From the NCBI GenBank assembly GCA_029238175.1, contig JAQWGO010000055.1, forward strand, positions 1-32,483: DNA of 32,483 nucleotides, given 5' to 3'. Under the pieces are notes generated by a model that made no database searches, had not been told where the DNA came from, and worked only from the letters and a program-made list of their open reading frames with translations. The DNA comes from Henriciella sp. (GTDB taxonomy: Bacteria > Pseudomonadota > Alphaproteobacteria > Caulobacterales > Hyphomonadaceae). Every line of letters begins with the position of its first letter. The stretch's first letter is position 1. The position numbers and the translations under genes were made by a program. This document shows, piece after piece, positions 7,278 through 15,146 of the stretch.

Positions 7278-8840
7278 ATGAGCCTTCTTAGAAACACCCT
7301 AACGCAGTCTAGTCTCACAATGGCTAGTCGCGTTCTGGGGTTTTTGCGGGACATATTATTGGCGGCGAAAGTAGGCGCGGGACCTATTGGGGATGCGTTT
7401 GTCACTGCGCTTATTCTACCAAACCTATTCCGCCGCATCTTTGCGGAAGGCGCTTTCGCACAAGCTTTCGTGCCAGCCTACGCCCGAACGCTAGAGGCCG
7501 AAGGGCCTGAGGCAGCCGAAGAGATCGCACGCCAAACTATGCGTGCTCTATTCGCGGCTACAGCTGCATTGGTCATACTTGCGCAGATATTCATGCCTTA
7601 CCTCATCAAGGCATTCCATGGCGGCTACCCGCCTGAAAGTGAGAGCTTTCAGCTCGCCATTCTCCTCACCCGGATAACCATGCCTTATCTGGCGTGTATG
7701 GCCTTGGCGGCGCTCTTGTCCGGGGTTCTGAACTCTGCCGGGCGGTTTATCCTATCAGCGGGCGCGCCAACCCTGCTCAACATATTTCTAATCACCGCAG
7801 CCCTGCTCGGTGACAGCGCACCGCAAACCGCAACCTATGCCGCTTGGGCGGTCACGGCAGCAGGCATCGCGCAGGCTGGCGTCCTTTGGTATGGTGTCAC
7901 CCGCCAAAAAGTATCGCTATCGCTGGGATGGCCGAAACTGACCCCAGCGGTGAAAAAGGTCATCGCCCTCGCCATTCCGGGAACAATTGCCGCCAGCGGA
8001 ACACAGATTAATATCATGGTCAGCCAACTTCTGGCGAGCTTTGAGACGGGCGCAAAGTCATGGTTATTCTATGCTGACCGCCTGTATCAGTTACCACTTG
8101 GAATTGTTGGTGTGGCTGTTGGCGTCGCAATTCTACCCAAGCTCGCACGGGCCGCGCGAAGCGATAATGGCGTCCAATCTAACACGCTGATGGACGAAGG
8201 CATTGGCCTTGCAATGGCCCTTACCGTCCCTGCCGCAATCGCCTTGATGATTGCTCCGGCTTACCTGATTGAGGGGCTCTATACACGCGGTGCTTTCACA
8301 GCTTTAGACGCCAGCCAGACGGGACTTGCCTTAATCCATTATGGTTGGGGCGTTCCTGCTTTTGTTTTGATCAAAGTCCTCGCGCCCGGCTATTTTGCCC
8401 GTGAAGATACAAAGTCACCAATGCGGTTCGCGCTTGGAACAGTTGCGCTCAACACTGTCTTAGGCGCTGGACTGTTTATGTATTTCAGATCTCAGGGATG
8501 GGCCGGCTTCCCCGGCCTCGCCATCGCCACCAGCATTTCGGCATGGGTGAATGCTGCGCTCCTATTCGGGGGGCTTCAATCGCGCGGCTGGTACAAGGCG
8601 GGGCCACGTCTAATCAAACGTATCATCTCGGTAACTGCTGCCAGCCTAACCATGGGCGCAGGATTATTCTTGATCCTACAACGCCAAGACCTGCTGGCCG
8701 AAATGATCCCATATGGAAAATTCTTAGAGGTTGTCGTCTTCATCCTTGCGGGCATTACGATCTATGCTTGCGCAGCCTTATTATTTGGCGCGATACGCAT
8801 CAGCGATCTCAAAGGCATGCTGAAGCGCACGCCGTCATAG
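7278..8840 (+). CDS. murJ: Lipid II flippase MurJ (MviN)
   Basis: An integral membrane protein of the MOP superfamily (520 residues, about 14 membrane segments) that moves lipid II across the inner membrane for peptidoglycan synthesis. The N-terminal signature is complete, from SRVLGFLRDILLAAKVGAG to LPNLFRRIFAEGAFAQAFVP. Arg18, Arg24, Asp39, Arg52 and Glu57 fall at the positions I recall for functionally important residues of E. coli MurJ. The central helices include YADRLYQLPLGIVGVAVGVAILP, another family hallmark. It starts 12 bp after the glnD stop and is probably translated from the same message; trpS follows after 57 bp. Confidence 0.96.
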   Translation: MSLLRNTLTQSSLTMASRVLGFLRDILLAAKVGAGPIGDAFVTALILPNLFRRIFAEGAFAQAFVPAYARTLEAEGPEAAEEIARQTMRALFAATAALVILAQIFMPYLIKAFHGGYPPESESFQLAILLTRITMPYLACMALAALLSGVLNSAGRFILSAGAPTLLNIFLITAALLGDSAPQTATYAAWAVTAAGIAQAGVLWYGVTRQKVSLSLGWPKLTPAVKKVIALAIPGTIAASGTQINIMVSQLLASFETGAKSWLFYADRLYQLPLGIVGVAVGVAILPKLARAARSDNGVQSNTLMDEGIGLAMALTVPAAIALMIAPAYLIEGLYTRGAFTALDASQTGLALIHYGWGVPAFVLIKVLAPGYFAREDTKSPMRFALGTVALNTVLGAGLFMYFRSQGWAGFPGLAIATSISAWVNAALLFGGLQSRGWYKAGPRLIKRIISVTAASLTMGAGLFLILQRQDLLAEMIPYGKFLEVVVFILAGITIYACAALLFGAIRISDLKGMLKRTPS

Positions 8841-8897
8841 GCCCATGCTTGATTTAGACCCTGTTCAGCGCCGTAAAATCCGCTAAACCCCGGCTCC

Positions 8898-9932
8898 ATG
8901 ACTGATCAATCGACCTATAATGGCCCGCAGCGAGTTCTGTCTGGCATCCAGCCAACAGGAAACCTCCACCTTGGCAACTATCTTGGCGCGCTCAAGAAGT
9001 TCACCGATTTGGAAACCGCTGGTTGGGAAGGCTTATATTGCGTTGTCGACTTGCATGCGATCACCGTGCCGCAAGACCCGGCTTTACTGGCCGATCAGAC
9101 GCGCCAAATTGCGGCAGCAATGATGGCGTCCGGATTGGATCCAGACAAATCAACGATCTTCGTGCAATCCAGCGTTCGCGCACACACCGAGCTGGCGTGG
9201 ATTTTCAACTGTGTCGCCCGCATGGGATGGTTGGAAAAGATGACCCAGTTCAAGGACAAGTCTGGAAAGGACGCAGAGCGTTCTAGCGTCGGCTTGTTTG
9301 ACTATCCTGTTCTGCAAGCGGCTGATATCTTGGTCTATAAAGCGACCCACGTTCCTGTGGGGGAAGATCAAAAACAGCACCTAGAGCTCAGCCGAAACAT
9401 CGCATCGCGGTTTAATCAGCAGTTCAACGCGCCAAACTTCTTCCCTCAACCTGAGCCCCTAATCGAAGGGCCCGGCGCGCGGATCATGAGCCTGAAAGAT
9501 GGCACGAAGAAAATGTCGAAGTCTGATCCGGCAGAGAACTCCCGGATCAACTTGATTGATGACGCAGATACAATCGCGCGGAAGATCAAGAAATCAAAAA
9601 CCGACACCCAAGGCGATATGCCCGAAAGCGTCGAAGCAATGGAAGGCCGGCCTGAAGTGGCTAACCTCATTGGCATCTATGCGGCGCTTGCGGGTACGTC
9701 TGATGAAGCCGTCATCGGAGAGTTTGGCGGCAAGGGCTTCGGCACCTTCAAGCCAGCCTTGGCTGACTTGGCTGTAAACCATCTCGCCCCGATTACGGAC
9801 GAGATGCGCCGCCTGCTTGCTGATCCCGCAGAGATTGACCGTGCGCTTGTCAAAGGCGCCGAAAAGGCCAACGCACTTGCCGAACCGATTATTGAAGACG
9901 TCCGTAAAACAGTCGGCTTCTGGCAAGTGTAA
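8898..9932 (+). CDS. trpS: Tryptophanyl-tRNA synthetase
   Basis: A class Ic aminoacyl-tRNA synthetase that charges tRNA-Trp; 344 residues is the usual bacterial length. The HIGH-type signature is PTGNLHLGN at about 19-27 (after LSGIQ), the KMSKS loop is KKMSKSDP at about 204-211, and the segment [30 protein letters not shown] forms the tryptophan and dimer region. The start is the ATG at 8898 with only weak upstream purines. It closes the glnD-murJ-trpS unit and is followed by a GC-rich hairpin at 9936-9970. Confidence 0.97.
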   Translation: MTDQSTYNGPQRVLSGIQPTGNLHLGNYLGALKKFTDLETAGWEGLYCVVDLHAITVPQDPALLADQTRQIAAAMMASGLDPDKSTIFVQSSVRAHTELAWIFNCVARMGWLEKMTQFKDKSGKDAERSSVGLFDYPVLQAADILVYKATHVPVGEDQKQHLELSRNIASRFNQQFNAPNFFPQPEPLIEGPGARIMSLKDGTKKMSKSDPAENSRINLIDDADTIARKIKKSKTDTQGDMPESVEAMEGRPEVANLIGIYAALAGTSDEAVIGEFGGKGFGTFKPALADLAVNHLAPITDEMRRLLADPAEIDRALVKGAEKANALAEPIIEDVRKTVGFWQV

Positions 9933-9935
9933 GCA

Positions 9936-9970
9936 GTCACCCCTGCCCGCGGGCGTTGGGCAGAGGTGAC
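9936..9970 (+). terminator. Hairpin terminator after trpS
   Basis: Arms GTCACCCCTGCCC (9936-9948) and GGGCAGAGGTGAC (9958-9970) pair over 13 bp with one mismatch and a 9-base loop. A good T-run is missing, so termination strength is uncertain. It lies between convergent genes. Confidence 0.6.
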
Positions 9971-9979
9971 CATTAAAGA

Positions 9980-10002
9980 CGCTAAGAGCTTACTCTTTAG
10001 CG
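9980..10002 (-). terminator. Terminator hairpin over the stop codon of the minus-strand haem protein gene
   Basis: On the minus strand CGCTAAAGAG and CTCTTAGCG pair with one bulged base around the stop codon, followed by TCTTTAATGG. The short T-rich tail makes it a moderate terminator for the gene ending at 9990. Confidence 0.5.
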
Positions 10003-11747
10003 CCTCCAACTGTTCCCGGCTCAATACAGGCTGTTGCAGAGGCGCTGAGCTCTAGTGACAGCTCGGCACAGACAGTATCCAATGCATCTGCTGAATAGCC
10101 GCTAATCGTGGCCGGTTCATACAATCCCGTTTGGCTATCTTGCTGGATCGCGCCCGATAGCGTGAAGCTGAAATGCGTCTCTTGGGTATTGCCGTGACAG
10201 CCCATACAGCCGCCCATATCAATCGATGCGGTAGGCGTGGGGGCGCCATCTGGCAGTGACGCATGCGGGTCATTGTTGAGATATGAGATGATGTTCTTCT
10301 TGGCCGCCTCGCTAAAACCACCTTCGAAGAACTGGAACCGCTGACTGGTCTCTACAACCGGATTAGCAAGATAGTATTCTTGGTCCGGGTAATAGTTAGG
10401 CGCATATCCCTTCCCGGCAGGATCGGCGACCGTTGCAGGTGCACCGTCCGCAAAGTAATTCCCCGGCGTATCGCCCGGTTTGTCGATGGGCATATACTGA
10501 ACGCCGACCAATCGGTAATTTTCCCAAAATGTACCGGTTAGAAGCGACGCCGCTTCAGCATTCGCGGCAGAAATCGAGTCCGTTTCAGCGACGAGACGTG
10601 TCGCAGGATAGCCGGGCGATGTCTTATCAGTATGATTTGGCGCGGGGTCAGTTGGATTTTTGTAATCGACGCCAAACGGGTTGGGCAGCGTTGATGAATA
10701 TGGGCTAGCTTGCCCCGGGTTCGCCGCGCCATTTGTGTTTCCGTAGGTGAAAACGTTCGGATAGTTCTCTTTATGCTCAAATGTCGAGAAGAAGAAGTAT
10801 GGGAAACTCTTGGTCGAACGGATGATGTGCATCCCGATCAAACCGTACTCACCATAGTCATAACAGACGCCGCCATCGCCGGTATCATTGTAAAATATGG
10901 CGGTCTGAGCGTAATATTTACCCTCTGAAACCTCTTCCTCGTCAAGCTTCATCCAGCCTGTTTTGACAAGAATTGACCCCATCTGAGCCGTTTCATTATC
11001 GCCCTGAGGCAAGACAACACCAACGCCATTACCGCTACTAATCTCGCTATTGATCGCACCACTCAGGACCGACGGGTCCCAGAAACCATTGTCCCGAACA
11101 TAGCTATAATGGTTCTCATCGAACTTTACCTGATAGCGAATGATGGAATCTTCAGTCGGGTAAGTCGTATCATTCCGCCATAAGACCGCGAGACCAATCT
11201 CGTCAGTTTCATCAAGGTAATTCTCAACCTTATTGTTCTGCAACGTGGTGACAAATCCCTTCGCAGGATGCGTCACTTGCGGACAGGCCGCGATTTGTGG
11301 GTTTGGACCTGTTGTTTGCGGCGGAGAGCCATCATTAAATGCAGGTGGTTCGATCATATTGTAGACGCCGGGCGCCGTCTGCCGGATGGCGAACAGCTCA
11401 CGTTTCTCTCGCCATGTGTCCCATACAACAGGAGCGCCCGCTTTACCAAAGCTGGCATCCTTACTCGCTGCGCCGCGCTCATACGGGGGGAAGAATGGAT
11501 CATCGGCGGGCCAGTTCATGGCAATGAACGTGTTCCACGCAAACCGCGCAAGCTGAGTTCCATCTTTCGGGCCATACGTGCCGTCCCCCGCAAAATCACA
11601 CGGAATATCTGGGCTAAGCGTGATCTCATCAACAGATGCTGTCGCCGTACAATCCGCAGCTGGATCAATCTCTTCAGCTGTCGCAGTGAACACCAGAAAA
11701 CCTGCGCTCATTAAACAAGCTGCGATGACGTGAACTGGATATTTCAT
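9990..11747 (-). CDS. Large secreted protein with one c-type haem motif, function unknown
   Basis: A 585-residue exported protein. Residues 1-24 form a Sec signal peptide (MKYPVHVIAACLMSAGFLVFTATA, cleaved before EEIDP). A conserved-looking segment LARFAWNTFIAMNWPADDPFFPPYERG (from about residue 66) and many Trp, Tyr and Phe residues suggest a folded periplasmic enzyme or carrier. Near residues 512-516 is one CMGCH motif, which covalently binds haem c, within a context MGGCMGCHGNTQ. Other cysteines occur in pairs or near the end. I recall uncharacterised proteins with the WNTFIAMNWPA pattern but no assigned function. It is divergent from the PCuAC gene and lies near sco and regBA, so a respiratory or redox role is plausible. 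Confidence 0.8.
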   Translation of the reverse strand: MKYPVHVIAACLMSAGFLVFTATAEEIDPAADCTATASVDEITLSPDIPCDFAGDGTYGPKDGTQLARFAWNTFIAMNWPADDPFFPPYERGAASKDASFGKAGAPVVWDTWREKRELFAIRQTAPGVYNMIEPPAFNDGSPPQTTGPNPQIAACPQVTHPAKGFVTTLQNNKVENYLDETDEIGLAVLWRNDTTYPTEDSIIRYQVKFDENHYSYVRDNGFWDPSVLSGAINSEISSGNGVGVVLPQGDNETAQMGSILVKTGWMKLDEEEVSEGKYYAQTAIFYNDTGDGGVCYDYGEYGLIGMHIIRSTKSFPYFFFSTFEHKENYPNVFTYGNTNGAANPGQASPYSSTLPNPFGVDYKNPTDPAPNHTDKTSPGYPATRLVAETDSISAANAEAASLLTGTFWENYRLVGVQYMPIDKPGDTPGNYFADGAPATVADPAGKGYAPNYYPDQEYYLANPVVETSQRFQFFEGGFSEAAKKNIISYLNNDPHASLPDGAPTPTASIDMGGCMGCHGNTQETHFSFTLSGAIQQDSQTGLYEPATISGYSADALDTVCAELSLELSASATACIEPGTVGGAKE

Positions 11748-11808
11748 AGTTTCCCCGATCAGTTGAAAAATTACCCTTCTTTTCCCTTAGGCAGAGATTT
11801 CAATTTCG

Positions 11809-11828
11809 AGTGTGACGCTCGGCACACT
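11809..11828. promoter_or_regulatory. Inverted repeat in the divergent haem protein / PCuAC intergenic region
   Basis: AGTGTG (11809-11814) and CACACT (11823-11828) are perfect arms separated by 8 bp, a spacing typical of a dimeric regulator site. It lies 62 bp before the minus-strand gene start and 72 bp before the plus-strand one. The regulator is unknown. No convincing promoter boxes could be assigned. Confidence 0.35.
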
Positions 11829-11899
11829 TACATGGACATTTTGCCAACTTGTCGTCGGCTTGGTTCTGGTTAAGTAATTGCGCAGCTAAGGAGATTTCC

Positions 11900-12391
11900 A
11901 TGCGCCTATTGATCGCCGCCATCGCCCTCGCAACTGCTGCCGCCTGTTCGCCGGCTGGAACCGAAGTCGCAGAAACGAATGACCTCACGATTACACAAGA
12001 TGCGAGCATCAACCCTGTGATCGCTTACAAAGATGCATTCATAATGGAGCCCATTGGCGGGCGTGACATGACAATGGGCGGCGTAACCATCGATGTTTCA
12101 GCCGCAGATACCAAACTTGTTGCAGCGTCCTCTCCAAGCATTGGTGCAATCGAATTGCACACGATGGCGATGATCGACGGCAAAATGACCATGCGCCAAG
12201 TTGAAGGCTTCGAAGTTAAATCAGGCGAACAGCTAGAGCTGAAACGCGGCGGCAATCACTTTATGATGTTTGATGTGGGCACAGACGTCGTTGGCGGCGA
12301 AACCGTCGACATCACACTGGAGTTTGATACCGGCGCTGAAGAGACCCTTAAAATTGTCGTTCCCGCCGAAGTACGGGTTGTGGGCGAGTAG
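11900..12391 (+). CDS. PCuAC-type periplasmic copper chaperone
   Basis: A periplasmic Cu(I) chaperone that delivers copper to cytochrome oxidase assembly, often with SCO. The family motif H-X10-M-X21-H-X-M is met exactly: His87, Met98, His120 and Met122. Residues 1-16 are a signal peptide ending AAAC, which may be a relaxed lipobox (Cys16). The start is the ATG at 11900, with TAAGGAG 7 bp upstream; the frame is open further 5' but without support. Length (163) is normal. It abuts the DUF1244 gene with no gap, and a SCO gene lies about 2 kb away, so both oxidase copper chaperones are close together. Confidence 0.92.
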   Translation: MRLLIAAIALATAAACSPAGTEVAETNDLTITQDASINPVIAYKDAFIMEPIGGRDMTMGGVTIDVSAADTKLVAASSPSIGAIELHTMAMIDGKMTMRQVEGFEVKSGEQLELKRGGNHFMMFDVGTDVVGGETVDITLEFDTGAEETLKIVVPAEVRVVGE

Positions 12392-12700
12392 ATGACCAGC
12401 CTCACGCAAGACCAACAAGACAAGTTAGACGCAGCCGCATTTCGCCGCCTACTCTCGCACTTGGATGCCAACAAAGACGTTCAAAATATCGACTTGATGA
12501 TTCTGGCTGATTTTTGCCGCAACTGCCTTAGCGATTGGTATATGGAAGCAGCACACGCCGAAGGGCTGGAGATGTCCAAAGCCGACGCCAGAACCCGCGT
12601 CTACGGCATGCCGCAAGCCGAATGGAAAGAAAAATTCCAATTGCCAGCGTCGCCGGAACAGATCGCTGCGTTTGAAGCACGCACCAAAGGTGGTTGCTAA
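12392..12700 (+). CDS. DUF1244 family protein
   Basis: A 102-residue cytoplasmic protein of the DUF1244 family, common in alphaproteobacteria and of unknown function. The core ILADFCRNCLSDWYMEAAHAEG, with its two cysteines, and the YGMPQAEWKEKFQ segment are recognisable. Its ATG follows the PCuAC stop codon directly, so the two are almost certainly co-translated. Its stop overlaps the phaZ stop by 4 bp on the other strand. The C-terminus ends GGC. Confidence 0.85.
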   Translation: MTSLTQDQQDKLDAAAFRRLLSHLDANKDVQNIDLMILADFCRNCLSDWYMEAAHAEGLEMSKADARTRVYGMPQAEWKEKFQLPASPEQIAAFEARTKGGC

Positions 12701-13926
12701 GCCCGGGTTACTTGGGCTTGGAATGCATTGACGCGCGGGACGATCTCTTCAACGAAACGACGGCCATTGAACACGCCGTAATGCCCAACGCCCGGCTGGA
12801 TATAGTCCGTCTGCATGGACTCTGGGATGTTAATGCAGAGGTCATGCGCCGCCTGTGTCTGACCAATACCAGAGATATCGTCTTTCTCACCTTCGACTGT
12901 CATCAAAGCAACGCTTTCAATCGCGGCTGGATCAACAACGCGGTCGCCGCGATAGCGGAAGATGCCACGCGCAATATGATGCTCTCGGAAAACACGCGTA
13001 ATCGTTTGAAGATAGAATTCTTCCGGCAAGTCGAGCACAGAAAGATACTCATCATAGAACGCACGATGCTTTTCGGCGCTGTCATCATCGCCCTCGACCA
13101 AGTGATCAAAGAAGCGCGCCTGCGCATCCACATGCTTGTCCCAATTCATATGCATGAATGAGGTAAGCTGGACGAACCCGGGATAAACCCGGCGCATCAT
13201 GCCCGGCCAAGGCGCGGGTACAGTGTAAATCATCTTCTCTTTGAACCATTCAAAAGAACGTTCTTCGGCAAGCAGATTTGGCACCGTTGGCGACTTACGC
13301 GCATCGATTGGGCTGCCCATAAAAGTCATCGTGGCTGGCAGTGCCGGGTCGCGGTCTTCCGCCATCATCGAAATAGCTGCCAGCACTGGCGGTCCAGGCT
13401 GACAAACGGCCAAAACATGTGCATCAGGGCCAATATGCTGCAATGCCATGCGCACATGATCGACATAGTCATCCAGATCAAAGCGCCCGACCCAAACAGG
13501 TGCCATCTTCGCATCGGTCCAGTCAGTAATGTAGACTTCATGCGTTGGTAAAAAGGCTTCAACCGTACCGCGCAGCAATGTTGCGAAGTGTCCTGAGAGC
13601 GGTGCACAAATGAGCATACGCGGGCGGCCCGTTGGCGCGCCTTCAGTCTGAAAATGGACAAGTTTGCACCATGGCGATGACCAAGTCGCAATCGGCGTCA
13701 CATTGTGTGTTTTACCATGAATTTCAGTGGTTGGAATTTGCCACTCTGGCTTACCATAATAACGAGTTGCGCGCTCAAATACACTTGTCGCGGCCAGTGT
13801 AGATCGACCAAACTCGGTATCACGTAGAGGGTTGAGCGGATTATCGAGAAACGCCTTTGTCCCCTTCGCCATTAGACGCATTGGGGCCATCGCGGCGCGA
13901 TTCATCTCGACAAATGTGTATAGCAT
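12697..13926 (-). CDS. phaZ: Intracellular polyhydroxybutyrate depolymerase
   Basis: A 409-residue PhaZ1-type depolymerase that breaks down stored PHB granules in the cytoplasm to feed carbon metabolism. The nucleophile region is VCQPGPPVLAAI with Cys175, matching the Cys nucleophile of the PhaZ1 group. Other conserved stretches are LICAPLSGHFATLLRGTVEAFL, VYITDWTDAKMAPVWVGRFDLDDYVDHV, and the late PGVGHYGVFNGRRF, which carries the catalytic His. The N-terminus MLYTFVEMNRAAMAPMR fits known family starts. Its promoter at about 13954-13981 carries a TGCAGYGCA operator like that of the small-RNA candidate. It is divergent from the solo LuxR-type gene. Confidence 0.92.
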   Translation of the reverse strand: MLYTFVEMNRAAMAPMRLMAKGTKAFLDNPLNPLRDTEFGRSTLAATSVFERATRYYGKPEWQIPTTEIHGKTHNVTPIATWSSPWCKLVHFQTEGAPTGRPRMLICAPLSGHFATLLRGTVEAFLPTHEVYITDWTDAKMAPVWVGRFDLDDYVDHVRMALQHIGPDAHVLAVCQPGPPVLAAISMMAEDRDPALPATMTFMGSPIDARKSPTVPNLLAEERSFEWFKEKMIYTVPAPWPGMMRRVYPGFVQLTSFMHMNWDKHVDAQARFFDHLVEGDDDSAEKHRAFYDEYLSVLDLPEEFYLQTITRVFREHHIARGIFRYRGDRVVDPAAIESVALMTVEGEKDDISGIGQTQAAHDLCINIPESMQTDYIQPGVGHYGVFNGRRFVEEIVPRVNAFQAQVTRA

Positions 13927-13941
13927 GCAGCATTCCCGCTC

Positions 13942-13981
13942 TTGTTGCAGTGCAGCATATGGAAAACTAGACCGTTTGCAA
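13942..13981 (-). promoter_or_regulatory. Predicted phaZ promoter with PhaR-like operator
   Basis: On the minus strand TTGCAA (13981-13976) and TATGCT (13959-13954) are 16 bp apart. A site reading CTGC-ACT-GCAA on that strand (core TGCAGTGCA on plus, 13946-13954) overlaps the -10 end and the expected start site, 20-30 bp before the phaZ ATG. This resembles the CTGC-N3-GCAG sites described for PhaR. Promoter boxes are moderate matches. Confidence 0.5.
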
Positions 13982-14156
13982 TGGAATCGTTACACGAACC
14001 GCTTTTACGGATACTCGTTAGTTTGAGCATACTTCAAGTTTCTGTGGCGAGATCGCGCGACAAAAGCAGCGATTTCACGCAAATTTGTGCAAATTAGGTT
14101 TCCGTTTCTAGTTCTCAAACCATACGCAGCGCGGCTGGGTTAACGGACGCAAGACA

Positions 14157-14465
14157 ATGCAATTACCTCTGAACGAAGATACTTTTGAAGTTGGGCATTA
14201 CACAATTCGCGGTCACCGCAATTGTGATCAAGCGCGCAAAGCGCTCAATCTATCGAACCGCGAGTTCCAAATCCTGCAACTGATGGCCGTTGGCAAAACC
14301 GGCCGCCAAATCGCTGGCATGATGGGCGTTTCTGACTCTACCGCCGATACGTTCCGCCGCCGTGCCTATCAAAAACTCGGCGTAAACTCAGCAGCAGAAG
14401 CGGTTGCAATCGTCTCTGCCTATCTTTCCGGCTCCGTCCTTGAACGGGTCGACGTCGCCGCTTAG
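14157..14465 (+). CDS. Solo LuxR-type HTH transcriptional regulator
   Basis: A 102-residue protein consisting essentially of one LuxR/GerE-type helix-turn-helix (about residues 28-92): LNLSNREFQILQLMAVGKTGRQIAGMMGVSDSTADTFRRRAYQKLGVNSAAEAVAIV. The pattern LSxREFxIL...GK..xQIA..MGVS..TAxxFRRRAYxKLGV is clear. No receiver or ligand domain is fused, so it may respond through protein partners or expression level. It is divergent from phaZ across 230 bp, and could regulate it; that is inference from position. Its stop overlaps the sco stop by 3 bp. Confidence 0.85.
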   Translation: MQLPLNEDTFEVGHYTIRGHRNCDQARKALNLSNREFQILQLMAVGKTGRQIAGMMGVSDSTADTFRRRAYQKLGVNSAAEAVAIVSAYLSGSVLERVDVAA

Positions 14466-15079
14466 CCGATATGTTGGACCAGACATTCTGCAACGTATTT
14501 AGGGCTAGCATCCGCCTCAGCGAAAAACGTCTTTAGCTCCCAATTCTCGTCCATTAGGTAGAGCAAAGACGTATGGTCCATCGTATATTCAGCCAAACTA
14601 TCTGGCGTTTCGATACGCTCATACTGCACGATGAAGGCTTCGGCTGCTGCCGCGATCTCTTCTTCTGTTCCTGTCAGCCCAATTAAGCCCGCTGGAAATG
14701 CCGCTGTCTCAACATAGGCTTTCAGCGCCTCTGGCGTGTCACGTTCGGGATCAACCGAAATCAAAAGCGTCTGCGGCGGGGAAACCCCTTCCGGCAATGC
14801 ATCATAGGCATTTTTTAAAGCCACTAGGGTTCCGGGACAAATATCAGGGCAATAGGTGAACCCAAAATAGATCATTGTCGGGCTGCCTTTAAAAGTGTCT
14901 TCCGTGACGCGCTCGTTCAGATGCGAAACGAGGCTAATTGGCCCGCCAATGGAGTCATAAGCTCGGCTCATGCAATTGGCCTGTGCGCCGCCCGCGGTTG
15001 GAGCAGCGGAACCGGGTGCGCCGCAAGCAGCAAGCACAAATCCAGCAATTGAAAGCGTAAGGGACTGTAAGGTTTTCAT
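14462..15079 (-). CDS. senC: SCO1/SenC-family copper chaperone lipoprotein
   Basis: A thioredoxin-fold copper chaperone for CuA/CuB assembly of cytochrome oxidase, anchored as a lipoprotein in the periplasm. Residues 1-18 form the signal with lipobox LAAC (Cys19). Copper ligands are Cys77 and Cys81 in TYCPDICPGT and His169 in YTMDHTSLLYLMD. The ISVDPERDTPE segment is a family hallmark, and length (205) is normal. It is divergent from regB, the arrangement known for senC and regB in purple bacteria, with a RegA-type site between them. Confidence 0.94.
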   Translation of the reverse strand: MKTLQSLTLSIAGFVLAACGAPGSAAPTAGGAQANCMSRAYDSIGGPISLVSHLNERVTEDTFKGSPTMIYFGFTYCPDICPGTLVALKNAYDALPEGVSPPQTLLISVDPERDTPEALKAYVETAAFPAGLIGLTGTEEEIAAAAEAFIVQYERIETPDSLAEYTMDHTSLLYLMDENWELKTFFAEADASPKYVAECLVQHIG

Positions 15080-15116
15080 AGGCTCTGTTATGGCCTGTTA
15101 TTGCAACTGGCATCAG

Positions 15117-15131
15117 GCGGCGCAATGCCGC
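15117..15131. promoter_or_regulatory. Candidate RegA binding site between sco and regB
   Basis: GCGGC-GCAAT-GCCGC is a perfect inverted repeat fitting the GCGNC / GNCGC half-site pattern I recall for RegA/PrrA, here with 5-bp spacing. It is 16 bp before the regB GTG and 38 bp before the sco start, suitable for feedback control of both. Confidence 0.5.
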
Positions 15132-15146
15132 ATCAAGGAACCTCAA

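Noticed and set aside
12694-13161. Plus-strand 155-residue frame opposite phaZ
   Set aside because: Antisense to conserved phaZ sequence and no recognisable domain.
14085-14100. Direct repeat GCAAATTT / GCAAATTA upstream of the LuxR-type gene
   Set aside because: Two short AT-rich copies only; could easily be chance.
14970-15146. N-terminal extension of RegB in the open frame
   Set aside because: It overlaps the sco gene and signal peptide region on the other strand and has no ribosome site or family similarity.
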